Positions 28,127 through 35,573 of a DNA stretch of 35,573 bases are shown here, one piece after another. Where the stretch lies: NCBI GenBank assembly GCA_016882385.1, contig VGQC01000005.1, positions 1-35,573 on the forward strand. Reading direction: 5' to 3'. Made by a program: the position numbers and the translations under genes. Position 1 is the stretch's first letter. The number at the start of each line of letters is the position of its first letter. The notes under the pieces were generated by a model. It was not told the origin of the DNA. It saw only the letters and a list, made by a program, of their open reading frames with translations, and searched no databases. This stretch comes from Cyanobacteria bacterium M_DeepCast_100m_m1_067. Lineage in GTDB: Bacteria; Cyanobacteriota; Cyanobacteriia; PCC-6307; Cyanobiaceae.

Positions 28127-28738
28127 CTAGGCAGCATCCTCCCAGGCATCATCCTGAGATGGAGCGTGATCCTCAGCCTGATCCGGACCTGGTTCGGGAT
28201 CCACCACCTTGGCCTTTGCCCTCGGGCGCGGTTGCAGGTCGTCGGCCTTGACGGCGAAGGTGCGGTGGAATTTCTCGCTCAGGGTGAGCCAGTAGGAGCG
28301 ACCGTCGCTCTGGCGCTTGCGCTCGACGAAGTTCTGGGCCAGGAGTTCCTTGATGTGGTCGTAGGCACCCGAACCCCGCAGCTCCACCAGATCCGATTGG
28401 AGGATCCGTTTCTTCAGCGCGATCGTGGCCAGAGTGCGCAGGGCAGCGGTGGAGAGGTCTACGGGCAGCAGGTTCTGCACCAGATCACCCAGGCCGTCGC
28501 GCAGCTGCAGGCTGTAGCGGTTGCCCTCCTGACGCACTTCCAGGGCGGTGTCGCGGTGGGCGTAGTCGGTGATCAGGGTGATCAGCCCCAGCTCCGCCTC
28601 CTCCCGGCTGATGGCGGCGATCTCCGCCAGCTCGGCCAGGCTCAGGGGCCGGCCCTTGAGATAGAGGATCGCTTCCATCCGCGCCGGCAGGGAGAGCCCC
28701 TGGATCGCCTCAGCGGCTGCTGGTTGGGCGCCGGTCAT
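28127..28738 (-). CDS. scpB: Segregation and condensation protein B
   Basis: MEAILYLKGRPLSLAELAEIAAISREEAELGLITLITDYAHRDTALEVRQEGNRYSLQLR; ELRGSGAYDHIKELLAQNFVERK. Confidence 0.9.
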   Translation of the reverse strand: MTGAQPAAAEAIQGLSLPARMEAILYLKGRPLSLAELAEIAAISREEAELGLITLITDYAHRDTALEVRQEGNRYSLQLRDGLGDLVQNLLPVDLSTAALRTLATIALKKRILQSDLVELRGSGAYDHIKELLAQNFVERKRQSDGRSYWLTLSEKFHRTFAVKADDLQPRPRAKAKVVDPEPGPDQAEDHAPSQDDAWEDAA

Positions 28739-28786
28739 GGGCCTTCACCACGCTGGATGGCCGCACGGTACCGCAGGGATTCGGGC

Positions 28787-30358
28787 TCAGGCCAGGGCCG
28801 GCAGGGGGGCGCTGCTGGGGCCGAGAAACAGCCGGTAGGCGGGGTTGTCGCTTTCATCCCAGTGCTGGTAGCCGAGCCCGTTGAGAAACGCCTGCCACTG
28901 CGAGCGTTCGCCCCGGGGCACCTGCACCCCCACCACGATCCGGCCCACGTCGGCGCCGTGGTTGCGGTAGTGAAAGATGCTGATGTTCCAGTTGGCGTGG
29001 AGGGCGTTGACGAACGCCATCAGGGCGCCGGGTTTTTCGGGAAACTCGAAGCGGTAGAGCAATTCCTCCCCCTGCTCCAGGGCGGGGCCGGCACTGGCGG
29101 GCAGGCGCCCGCCCACCATGTGGCGTAGGTGCAGCTTGGCCAATTCGTTGTTGGAGAGATCGAGGCAGGGGAAGCCAGCGTCCTGCACGTCGTGGATCAG
29201 TTGCTGCTCGTCGGCGCTGCCGCTCGTCTGCACCCCCACGAAGATGTGGGCCACGCGGGGATCGGCCAGCCGGTAGCTGAATTCGGTGAGGCTGCGCTGG
29301 CCCAGCACCCCACAGAAGCGCCGCAGGCTCCCCGTTTGCTCGGGGATCTCCACCGCCAGCATCGCCTCGCGGTCTTCGCCGATTTCGGAGCGTTCGGCCA
29401 CGAAGCGCAGCCGATCGAAGTTCATGTTGGCGCCGCAGGCCACCGCCACCAGCGTTTGGCCATGCAGCCCCTGTTGCATCACATCCCGTTTCATGCCCGC
29501 CACGGCCAGGGCACCGGCGGGCTCCAGGATCGAGCGGGTGTCCTCGAACACGTCCTTGATGGCGGCGCAGATGGCGTCGGTGTCCACCGTCACCATGCGA
29601 TCCACGGTCTGGCGGGCCAGCTCGAAGGTGAGCTCGCCCACCCGGCGCACGGCCACCCCATCGGCAAACAGGCCCACCTGGTCGAGCTGCACCCGCTCGC
29701 CGGCGGCCAGCGAGCGAGTCATGGCATCGGCATCCACCGGCTCCACCCCCACGATCTGCACCTGGGGCCAGAGGGTTTTGACGTAGGCGCCGATGCCGGC
29801 GATCAGCCCACCGCCGCCCACCGCCACATAGATCACATCCGGAGGCGAGGAGCACTGGCGCAGGATCTCCAGGCCGATCGTGCCCTGGCCGGCGATTACA
29901 TCGGGATCGTCGAAGGGGTGGATGAAGGTGAGGCCCCGCTCGGCCGCCAGGCGGGTGGCTTCGGTGCAGGCCGCGTCGTAGTTGTCGCCGTGCAGCACCA
30001 CCTCGGCGCCGCGGGCGGCCACCGCTTTCACCTTCATCTCCGGTGTGGTCACCGGCATCACAATCACCGCCCGGCAGCCCAGCTTTTGGGCCCCCAACGC
30101 CACCCCCTGGGCATGGTTGCCGGCACTGGCCGCGATCACGCCGCGCTCCAGTTCCGCCGGCGAGAGCCCAGCCATTTTGTTGTAGGCCCCCCGCAGTTTG
30201 AAGCTGAACACGGGCTGCAGGTCTTCCCGCTTCAGCAGCACACGGTTGTGCAGGCGCGCCGAGAGGTTCGGGGCGGGATCGAGCGGCGATTCGATCGCCA
30301 CGTCGTACACCCGCGCCCGCAGGATGCGCTGCAGATAGCTGTGGGGAGCCTCGCTCAT
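28787..30358 (-). CDS. ilvA: Threonine ammonia-lyase, biosynthetic
   Basis: [57 protein letters not shown]; two ACT-like C-terminal repeats. ATG at 30358 ([13 protein letters not shown]). Confidence 0.96.
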   Translation of the reverse strand: MSEAPHSYLQRILRARVYDVAIESPLDPAPNLSARLHNRVLLKREDLQPVFSFKLRGAYNKMAGLSPAELERGVIAASAGNHAQGVALGAQKLGCRAVIVMPVTTPEMKVKAVAARGAEVVLHGDNYDAACTEATRLAAERGLTFIHPFDDPDVIAGQGTIGLEILRQCSSPPDVIYVAVGGGGLIAGIGAYVKTLWPQVQIVGVEPVDADAMTRSLAAGERVQLDQVGLFADGVAVRRVGELTFELARQTVDRMVTVDTDAICAAIKDVFEDTRSILEPAGALAVAGMKRDVMQQGLHGQTLVAVACGANMNFDRLRFVAERSEIGEDREAMLAVEIPEQTGSLRRFCGVLGQRSLTEFSYRLADPRVAHIFVGVQTSGSADEQQLIHDVQDAGFPCLDLSNNELAKLHLRHMVGGRLPASAGPALEQGEELLYRFEFPEKPGALMAFVNALHANWNISIFHYRNHGADVGRIVVGVQVPRGERSQWQAFLNGLGYQHWDESDNPAYRLFLGPSSAPLPALA

Positions 30359-30431
30359 GGCACCAGTGTCGCAATCCGCACCGCCGGGCGGGACCCAAGC
30401 CCTAGATTGCACCTCACCTCCAGGGTTGTGC

Positions 30432-32360
30432 ATGCATCTCAGCGAGCTGAATCATCCGAATCAGCTGCACGGCCTGAGCACGCCAGAGCTCGAAGCCATT
30501 GCCCGCCAGATCCGGGAGCGGCATCTCGAGGTGGTGAGCACCAGCGGCGGTCATCTCGGCCCGGGCCTCGGGGTGGTGGAACTCACCCTGGCCCTGTATC
30601 AAACCCTCGATCTTGACCGCGACAAGGTGGTGTGGGACGTGGGGCACCAGGCCTATCCCCACAAGTTGGTGACGGGCCGCTACAAAACCTTCGACAGCCT
30701 GCGCCAGAAGGACGGTGTGGCGGGCTATCTCAAGCGCTGTGAGAGCCGCTTTGACCACTTCGGTGCCGGCCACGCCAGCACCTCGATTTCGGCGGCCCTG
30801 GGCATGGCCCTGGCCCGGGATCGGCGCGGTGAAGACTTCAAATGCGTGGCGGTGATCGGCGATGGCGCCCTCACCGGGGGCATGGCCCTGGAGGCCATCA
30901 ACCATGCCGGCCACCTGCCGAAAACCAAGCTGCTGGTGGTGCTAAACGACAACGACATGTCGATTAGTCCTCCGGTGGGCGCCCTCTCCACCTATCTCAA
31001 CCGGATGCGGCTGAGCCCGCCGCTGCAGTTTCTGCAGGGCAATGCCGAGGAGGCGATCAAGCACCTCCCCTTCCTGCACGGCGAGCTGCCCACCGAGCTC
31101 AAAACCCTCAAGGAGAGCATGAAGCGCCTGGCGGTGCCCAAGGTGGGAGCCGTGTTTGAGGAGCTGGGCTTCACCTACATCGGCCCGATCGATGGCCACG
31201 ACATCGCCGGGATGGTGCGCACCTTCGAGCAGGCGCACCGCACCGAGGGGCCCGTGCTGGTGCACGTGGCCACCACCAAGGGCAAGGGCTACGCCTACGC
31301 CGAGGCCGACCAGGTGGGCTACCACGCCCAGAGCGCCTTTGATCTGGCCACCGGCAAGGCCTATCCCTCCAGCAAGCCGAAACCTCCCAGCTACAGCAAG
31401 GTGTTTGGCCAAACGTTGGTGAAGCTCTGCGAACAGGACCCCACCGTGGTGGGCATCACCGCCGCCATGGCCACCGGCACCGGCCTGGATCTGCTGGAGA
31501 AGGCCCTGCCGGATCAGTATTTCGACGTGGGCATCGCCGAGCAGCACGCCGTCACCATGGCGGCTGGCATGGCTTGCGAGGGCCTCAAGCCGGTGGTCGC
31601 GATCTACAGCACCTTTCTGCAGCGCGCCTTCGACCAGCTCATTCACGACGTGGGCATCCAGAACCTGCCCGTCACCTTCGTGCTCGACCGGGCCGGGATC
31701 GTGGGTGCCGACGGCCCCACCCACCAGGGTCAGTACGACATCAGCTACCTCCGTGCCATCCCCAATTTCACGGTGATGGCTCCTAAGGATGAGGCCGAGC
31801 TGCAGCGCATGCTCGTGACCTCGATTCATCTCAGCGGCCCCTGCGCCCTGCGCATTCCCCGCGGCGAAGGCGAGGGAGTGCCTCTGCCCGAAGAGGGCTT
31901 TGAGCCCCTCGAGATCGGCCGCGGTGAGCTGCTCACCGACGGCGACGACCTGCTGATCGTGGCTTACGGGGCCATGGTGGCTCCGGCGATGGCCACCGCC
32001 GGATTGCTGCAGGAGAAAGGCATCCGCGCGGCGGTGATCAACGCCCGTTTCCTACGGCCCCTCGATGAGGCGCTGATCCTGCCGATGGCCCAGCGCATCG
32101 GCAAGGTGGTGACCATGGAAGAGGGCGCCTTGGCTGGTGGCTTCGGGGCCGCGGTGGTGGAAACCCTCGTCGACCACGACGTGCTGGTGCCCGTGCTGCG
32201 CATTGGCATTCCCGATGTGCTCGTCGACCACGCGAGCCCCGACCAAAGCAAGCAGAGCCTCGGTCTCACACCACCTCAGATGGCCGATCGCATCCTGGAG
32301 CGCTTCGGCTCTCCCCGCCCCACCAATCTGGCGGCCGCCGGTCAGCCCGTTGCCGTCTGA
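30432..32360 (+). CDS. dxs: 1-deoxy-D-xylulose-5-phosphate synthase
   Basis: [89 protein letters not shown]. Confidence 0.98.
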   Translation: MHLSELNHPNQLHGLSTPELEAIARQIRERHLEVVSTSGGHLGPGLGVVELTLALYQTLDLDRDKVVWDVGHQAYPHKLVTGRYKTFDSLRQKDGVAGYLKRCESRFDHFGAGHASTSISAALGMALARDRRGEDFKCVAVIGDGALTGGMALEAINHAGHLPKTKLLVVLNDNDMSISPPVGALSTYLNRMRLSPPLQFLQGNAEEAIKHLPFLHGELPTELKTLKESMKRLAVPKVGAVFEELGFTYIGPIDGHDIAGMVRTFEQAHRTEGPVLVHVATTKGKGYAYAEADQVGYHAQSAFDLATGKAYPSSKPKPPSYSKVFGQTLVKLCEQDPTVVGITAAMATGTGLDLLEKALPDQYFDVGIAEQHAVTMAAGMACEGLKPVVAIYSTFLQRAFDQLIHDVGIQNLPVTFVLDRAGIVGADGPTHQGQYDISYLRAIPNFTVMAPKDEAELQRMLVTSIHLSGPCALRIPRGEGEGVPLPEEGFEPLEIGRGELLTDGDDLLIVAYGAMVAPAMATAGLLQEKGIRAAVINARFLRPLDEALILPMAQRIGKVVTMEEGALAGGFGAAVVETLVDHDVLVPVLRIGIPDVLVDHASPDQSKQSLGLTPPQMADRILERFGSPRPTNLAAAGQPVAV

Positions 32361-32404
32361 GCCGCAGCGCGCATTCCATCACGGCTGAGCTCGACCGCTG
32401 CGAG

Positions 32405-33634
32405 GTGCTGGTGGTGGGTGCCGGTCCAGCGGGCGCTGAGTTGGCCCGGTTGCTGGCCCTGGCGGGCGTGGATGTGCTGGTGGTCGATCGCCTGGCCGAT
32501 CTCCGCCAGGCGGCCTTCAGCAGCGCGGCCCTGCCCTTGGATGCCGTGGAGCGCTATGGCCTGCCGCCTGCGGTGGTGGCGGCCCGCTGGAGCGGCTGGC
32601 AGCTGGTGGGGCCGGGAGCGCAGCGGCGCCAGTGGAGCTCCGCCCAGCCGCTGGGGGCCGTGCTGGATTTCGGCGCCCTGCGCCAGTGGCTGGCCGATCA
32701 GGCCCAGGGCTGGGGCGCCCGCCTGCAGCTCGGGGTCACGGCCCTGGGCTGGCAACCCGAGGGGGAGGGGGCCTGCACCTGGGTGCGGGATGGCCGTGGT
32801 GGCCGCCGCGCCATCCGCAGCCGTTGGCTGGTGGATGCCAGTGGTGAGAGCCGCGCCCTGATTGGCGAGCCCAGCAGCTGCCCCGACAATCCGCTGGTGG
32901 CCGGACTGGGGGTGGAGTGGTTGCTGCAGGTGAGTTCCGATGCCTACGCCGCCTGGGCGGATCGGCTCAGTTTTTTCCTGGGGAGCGACTGGGTGCAGCA
33001 GGGCTACGGCTGGGTGTTTCCGATGGGCCCCGGCCAGCTCAAGCTTGGCGTGTGTCGCCTGCTCGACGGCCAACGGCCCCAACCGCCGCTAGGGCAGGAG
33101 TTGCAGGCCTTGCTGCGGCGCAGTGGCCTGGCGGGAGCGGTGGTGGTCGACCGCCATGGCGGCCGCATCCGCAGCACGCTGCGGCGCCGGGAAGCCCACC
33201 GCCAGGGGCCGCTGATCGGTCTGGGCGATGCGGTGAGCACGGCCAACCTGCTGGGTGGTGAAGGGATCCGCCATGCCCTGGCCAGTGCCCGGGTGCTGGC
33301 TCCGCTGCTGCTGCAGGCGTTGGGCGATGGTGGCGGCCAGCGCGATGGTGGCGGTCAGCGCGGTGATGGCGGCCAGCGACATGATCCGGGCACATCGCTC
33401 GATCGCTACCCGACGCTGCTGCGGCGGGAGCTGGGCTGGCGTTGGAACCTGAGCGGCCGTTTGGCCCGGCGCACCTGGCTGGGTCTGGCGGATGAGCAAG
33501 CCGACCGGCGCCTAGGGCGCCTGCTGACGGGGTTGCAAACCAATCGGGCGGAGGACCTCTCCGCCCTGCTGTTCGACTACCGCTTTGAGCGCTACGGGCT
33601 CAAAGCGCTGCCCTATCTGCTGGGCTGGCGTTGA
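32405..33634 (+). CDS. FAD/NAD(P)-dependent oxidoreductase (lycopene cyclase / geranylgeranyl reductase-like fold)
   Basis: VLVVGAGPAGAELARLLALAGVDVLVVDR dinucleotide-binding motif; GLGDAVSTANLLGGEGIRHALASARV. The start codon may be upstream of 32405. Confidence 0.8.
   Translation: MLVVGAGPAGAELARLLALAGVDVLVVDRLADLRQAAFSSAALPLDAVERYGLPPAVVAARWSGWQLVGPGAQRRQWSSAQPLGAVLDFGALRQWLADQAQGWGARLQLGVTALGWQPEGEGACTWVRDGRGGRRAIRSRWLVDASGESRALIGEPSSCPDNPLVAGLGVEWLLQVSSDAYAAWADRLSFFLGSDWVQQGYGWVFPMGPGQLKLGVCRLLDGQRPQPPLGQELQALLRRSGLAGAVVVDRHGGRIRSTLRRREAHRQGPLIGLGDAVSTANLLGGEGIRHALASARVLAPLLLQALGDGGGQRDGGGQRGDGGQRHDPGTSLDRYPTLLRRELGWRWNLSGRLARRTWLGLADEQADRRLGRLLTGLQTNRAEDLSALLFDYRFERYGLKALPYLLGWR
33326..33379 (+). 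repeat. In-frame short tandem repeat encoding (D)GGGQR units
   Basis: GATGGTGGCGGCCAGCGC / GATGGTGGCGGTCAGCGC / (GGT)GATGGCGGCCAGCGA, giving DGGGQR-DGGGQR-G-DGGQR. Confidence 0.9.
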
Positions 33635-33641
33635 ACGCCAG
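33625..33641. terminator. Possible weak terminator hairpin at oxidoreductase/psaK convergence
   Basis: CTGGCG-TTGAA-CGCCAG, 6-bp perfect stem with the oxidoreductase stop codon in the loop; no strong U-tract. Confidence 0.3.
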
Positions 33642-33662
33642 ACTTCTAAGCGGGCTGACGAT

Positions 33663-33920
33663 TCAAACCACGCCGCGGGAGGCCAGGCCGAGAATGGCGC
33701 CCATGCCGAGGATGTGACCCAGGCTCAGGGTGCCGAGCATGGCGCCGTGGCCGAAGCCGCCAAACAGGCTGGGGCTGGGAAGCTGCAGGCCCACGTTGGG
33801 GTGCTTGATCGTGGCCTTGCCGATGGCAATGGCGATCACATTGCAAACGATCATCACCAGGGCCACCTTGGGCGACCAGGTGATCGTGGCGGGGGCCAGG
33901 GCCAGAAGCGGGGTGATCAT
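33663..33920 (-). CDS. psaK: Photosystem I reaction center subunit PsaK
   Basis: MITPLLALAPATITWSPKVALVMIVCNVIAIAIGKATIKHPNVGLQLPSPSLFGGFGHGAMLGTLSLGHILGMGAILGLASRGVV; ATG at 33920 preferred. Confidence 0.93.
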   Translation of the reverse strand: MITPLLALAPATITWSPKVALVMIVCNVIAIAIGKATIKHPNVGLQLPSPSLFGGFGHGAMLGTLSLGHILGMGAILGLASRGVV

Positions 33921-33986
33921 GGAGCAAGTGCCGACGCCCCATCTTCCGGGCACGGTTGGCATTGCATCCCCCTGCTTAAGACTTGT

Positions 33987-34301
33987 TCATTCCTGATCGC
34001 TGGCGCCCACGCCGCTGAATCCCAGCACCACAAGCAGGTTGGAGACGGTGAGCAGGGATTCGGCACCACCGTGGAGGGGATCCACGTTGGCGAGCAGGGC
34101 TCCGTAGCGCAGCTGGGCGATCACGGCGGCACCGATGGTGACCGCCACAAACACCAGGGTGAATTGGAAGCCGCGCAAGGCCAGCTTTGGGAACCCCTTG
34201 ATCCGGCCCGCCCACCACAGAAAGGCGAGGTAGGGAATCAGCGACAGGACAAACAGCGGCGTGGGATCGATGCCGGCCAGCCAGCTGAGCGGGCAGCTCA
34301 T
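33987..34301 (-). CDS. DUF3593 membrane protein
   Basis: MSCPLSWLAGIDPTPLFVLSLIPYLAFLWWAGRIKGFPKLALRGFQFTLVFVAVTI; neighbour of a DUF2499-like gene. Confidence 0.8.
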   Translation of the reverse strand: MSCPLSWLAGIDPTPLFVLSLIPYLAFLWWAGRIKGFPKLALRGFQFTLVFVAVTIGAAVIAQLRYGALLANVDPLHGGAESLLTVSNLLVVLGFSGVGASDQE

Positions 34302-34603
34302 GGCGCGGCCTGCCGTTGTTGACGCAGCAGGTTCCAGGCGGCCAGGGCCAGGGTGCCGTTGCCGAGGGTGGTGAGCCCGGCCTGCAGCACCACCAGGCCT
34401 TGCAGCGCCGGGCTGTTGTCGAACAGGTGCCAGGTGCAGGCGGCCATGGCACTCACCAGGGCGGGCAGCATGGCCAAGCTCAGCCAGCGCCACCCCCCTT
34501 CCCGGCGGGCAACGCCCAGCCGTTGGATCGCCACCATCGCCACCACCCACTCGAGCACCGAGGTGACATGGATCCACCAGGTGGGTAGGGACAGGGCGTG
34601 CAT
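34298..34603 (-). CDS. DUF2499 membrane protein
   Basis: MHALSLPTWWIHVTSVLEWVVAMVAI…MAACTWHLFDNSPALQGLVVLQAGLTTLGN; overlaps the DUF3593 start by 4 nt. Confidence 0.82.
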   Translation of the reverse strand: MHALSLPTWWIHVTSVLEWVVAMVAIQRLGVARREGGWRWLSLAMLPALVSAMAACTWHLFDNSPALQGLVVLQAGLTTLGNGTLALAAWNLLRQQRQAAP

Positions 34604-34607
34604 GGGG

Positions 34608-35474
34608 TCAGTGGACGGCGATGAGCTGTGGTTCGGAGCGTGACAGTTCGAGGATCTGACGGCGCAGCTGCTCAACCAGTTGTGCAACAGCCGGCTCTTT
34701 CCGGTACTCGTGCAACACCACCAGGCTTTCCACGTAGTGAGACGGTACGTCCACCTCGAGGCTGATCACGTCAATTTTGTCGCCAGGGCTTTGAGCATGA
34801 GGCTGTTGGCGAAATAAACAGGATCCGGTGCCGGGGTGTTGCCCGCGTTTGTGGGTGTCAGAAGGCTGGAAATGGTGGGCAAAAAAGCCGTGGATGAACT
34901 GCTTCTGGGGTCGAGGGTTGAAGGGGAACGTGGCGATGTGGCAATGGGTGCCGATCTCAGCACTGCTGGGCCGGGTGAGCCGGCTCACCAGAGCTGTGGG
35001 GCTTGTGACCAGATGGATCGGGGAGTGAAACAGGTCGAAGCAGGCAAATCGGGTGTCATCGCTGGCCGGCCGTTCCGGCAGGGTGGCCAGGCAGGCGTCA
35101 ACCACCCGTTGGTCGAGCAGCTCCAGGCAGTGGTGGGCGGAGCCGAAGGTGCTGAAGGGGTTGCTGAACCAGCGGGGAGGCAGGTTGTTGCACAGGGCAG
35201 CGGAGCTCCAGCAAAGAGCCTGCAGGCGCAGGGCTCGCCGCCCCAGAAACCGGCTGCGTTGGTGTAGCTGCCGCTCAAGGTGGAGCAGCAGGGGGTCGCC
35301 CGTCATTTGCCAGGCTTCGGAGACGCGGCGGAGCTTGAGGTTGAAGCTGGCCAGGGTTTGCTGCACCCGACGCGACACGGTGCTCTGGTTGCAATGCGCG
35401 AGCTCACCGGCATGGGTGCCATTCCCGAGCCAGATCAGCAGATCGAGGGCCTCAAGGGCTTCCTCCGTGACCAT
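34608..35474 (-). CDS. LysR-like transcriptional regulator (divergent effector domain)
   Basis: N-terminal HTH-like EALDLLIWLGNGTHAGELAHCNQSTVSRRVQQTLASFNLKL; C-terminal VVLHEYRKEPAVAQLVEQLRRQI. Confidence 0.65.
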   Translation of the reverse strand: MVTEEALEALDLLIWLGNGTHAGELAHCNQSTVSRRVQQTLASFNLKLRRVSEAWQMTGDPLLLHLERQLHQRSRFLGRRALRLQALCWSSAALCNNLPPRWFSNPFSTFGSAHHCLELLDQRVVDACLATLPERPASDDTRFACFDLFHSPIHLVTSPTALVSRLTRPSSAEIGTHCHIATFPFNPRPQKQFIHGFFAHHFQPSDTHKRGQHPGTGSCLFRQQPHAQSPGDKIDVISLEVDVPSHYVESLVVLHEYRKEPAVAQLVEQLRRQILELSRSEPQLIAVH

Positions 35475-35525
35475 TGTGGTTCGTTAGCTCCGCACAGGTG
35501 CTAGCTACGGTCCGCGATCAGCGCC

Positions 35526-35573
35526 ATGCAGCCAGCGGTGACAGGCTGGGCTGAGGGCTTCCCGGCTGACCCG
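35526..35573 (+). CDS. Possible N-terminus of a CDS running off the right edge
   Basis: ATG at 35526 stays open to the window end (MQPAVTGWAEGFPADP…). Only 16 codons are visible. Confidence 0.25.
   Translation, partial: MQPAVTGWAEGFPADP

Noticed and set aside
28854-30398. 514-aa minus-strand ORF
   Set aside because: Alternative frame of ilvA on the same strand, Gly/Arg-rich; spurious.
1-35573. CRISPR array, transposase/IS, prophage, integron or rRNA/tRNA genes
   Set aside because: No regularly spaced direct repeats, transposase or integrase motifs, or rRNA sequence were seen by eye, and no tRNA was recognised. A tRNAscan or IS search would be needed for certainty.

Overview
The window looks like an ordinary, GC-rich, gene-dense cyanobacterial chromosome segment. 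Gene content (psaK, petN, psb32-like, thf1/psb29, nadA, cofH, Nif11, DUF1830, DUF2499, DUF3593) suggests a Synechococcus/Cyanobium-type picocyanobacterium; this taxonomic placement is inference. I recognise about 35 protein genes. They include nadA, a lysozyme-like muramidase, a MidA-like methyltransferase, an ABC-2 transporter trio followed by a Rieske oxygenase, aroB, an orphan sugar-ABC permease, purK, clpS, cofH, thf1, clpP, ftsH, pyk, mazG, scpB, ilvA, dxs and psaK. Two features are missing from the supplied ORF track: a 33-aa petN (17085..17186) and a strong 6S RNA candidate downstream of purK (closing stem 15050-15060/15216-15226). I found no CRISPR array, mobile element, rRNA or convincing tRNA. 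I also found no clear novel defence or biosynthetic system. The most useful leads are the 6S RNA, the petN / 50-aa TM protein / cofH gene string, a small Nif11-like protein, an intergenic cluster of five TGTGAT motifs, and a recurrent pattern of convergent genes whose 3' ends overlap by up to 65 bp.
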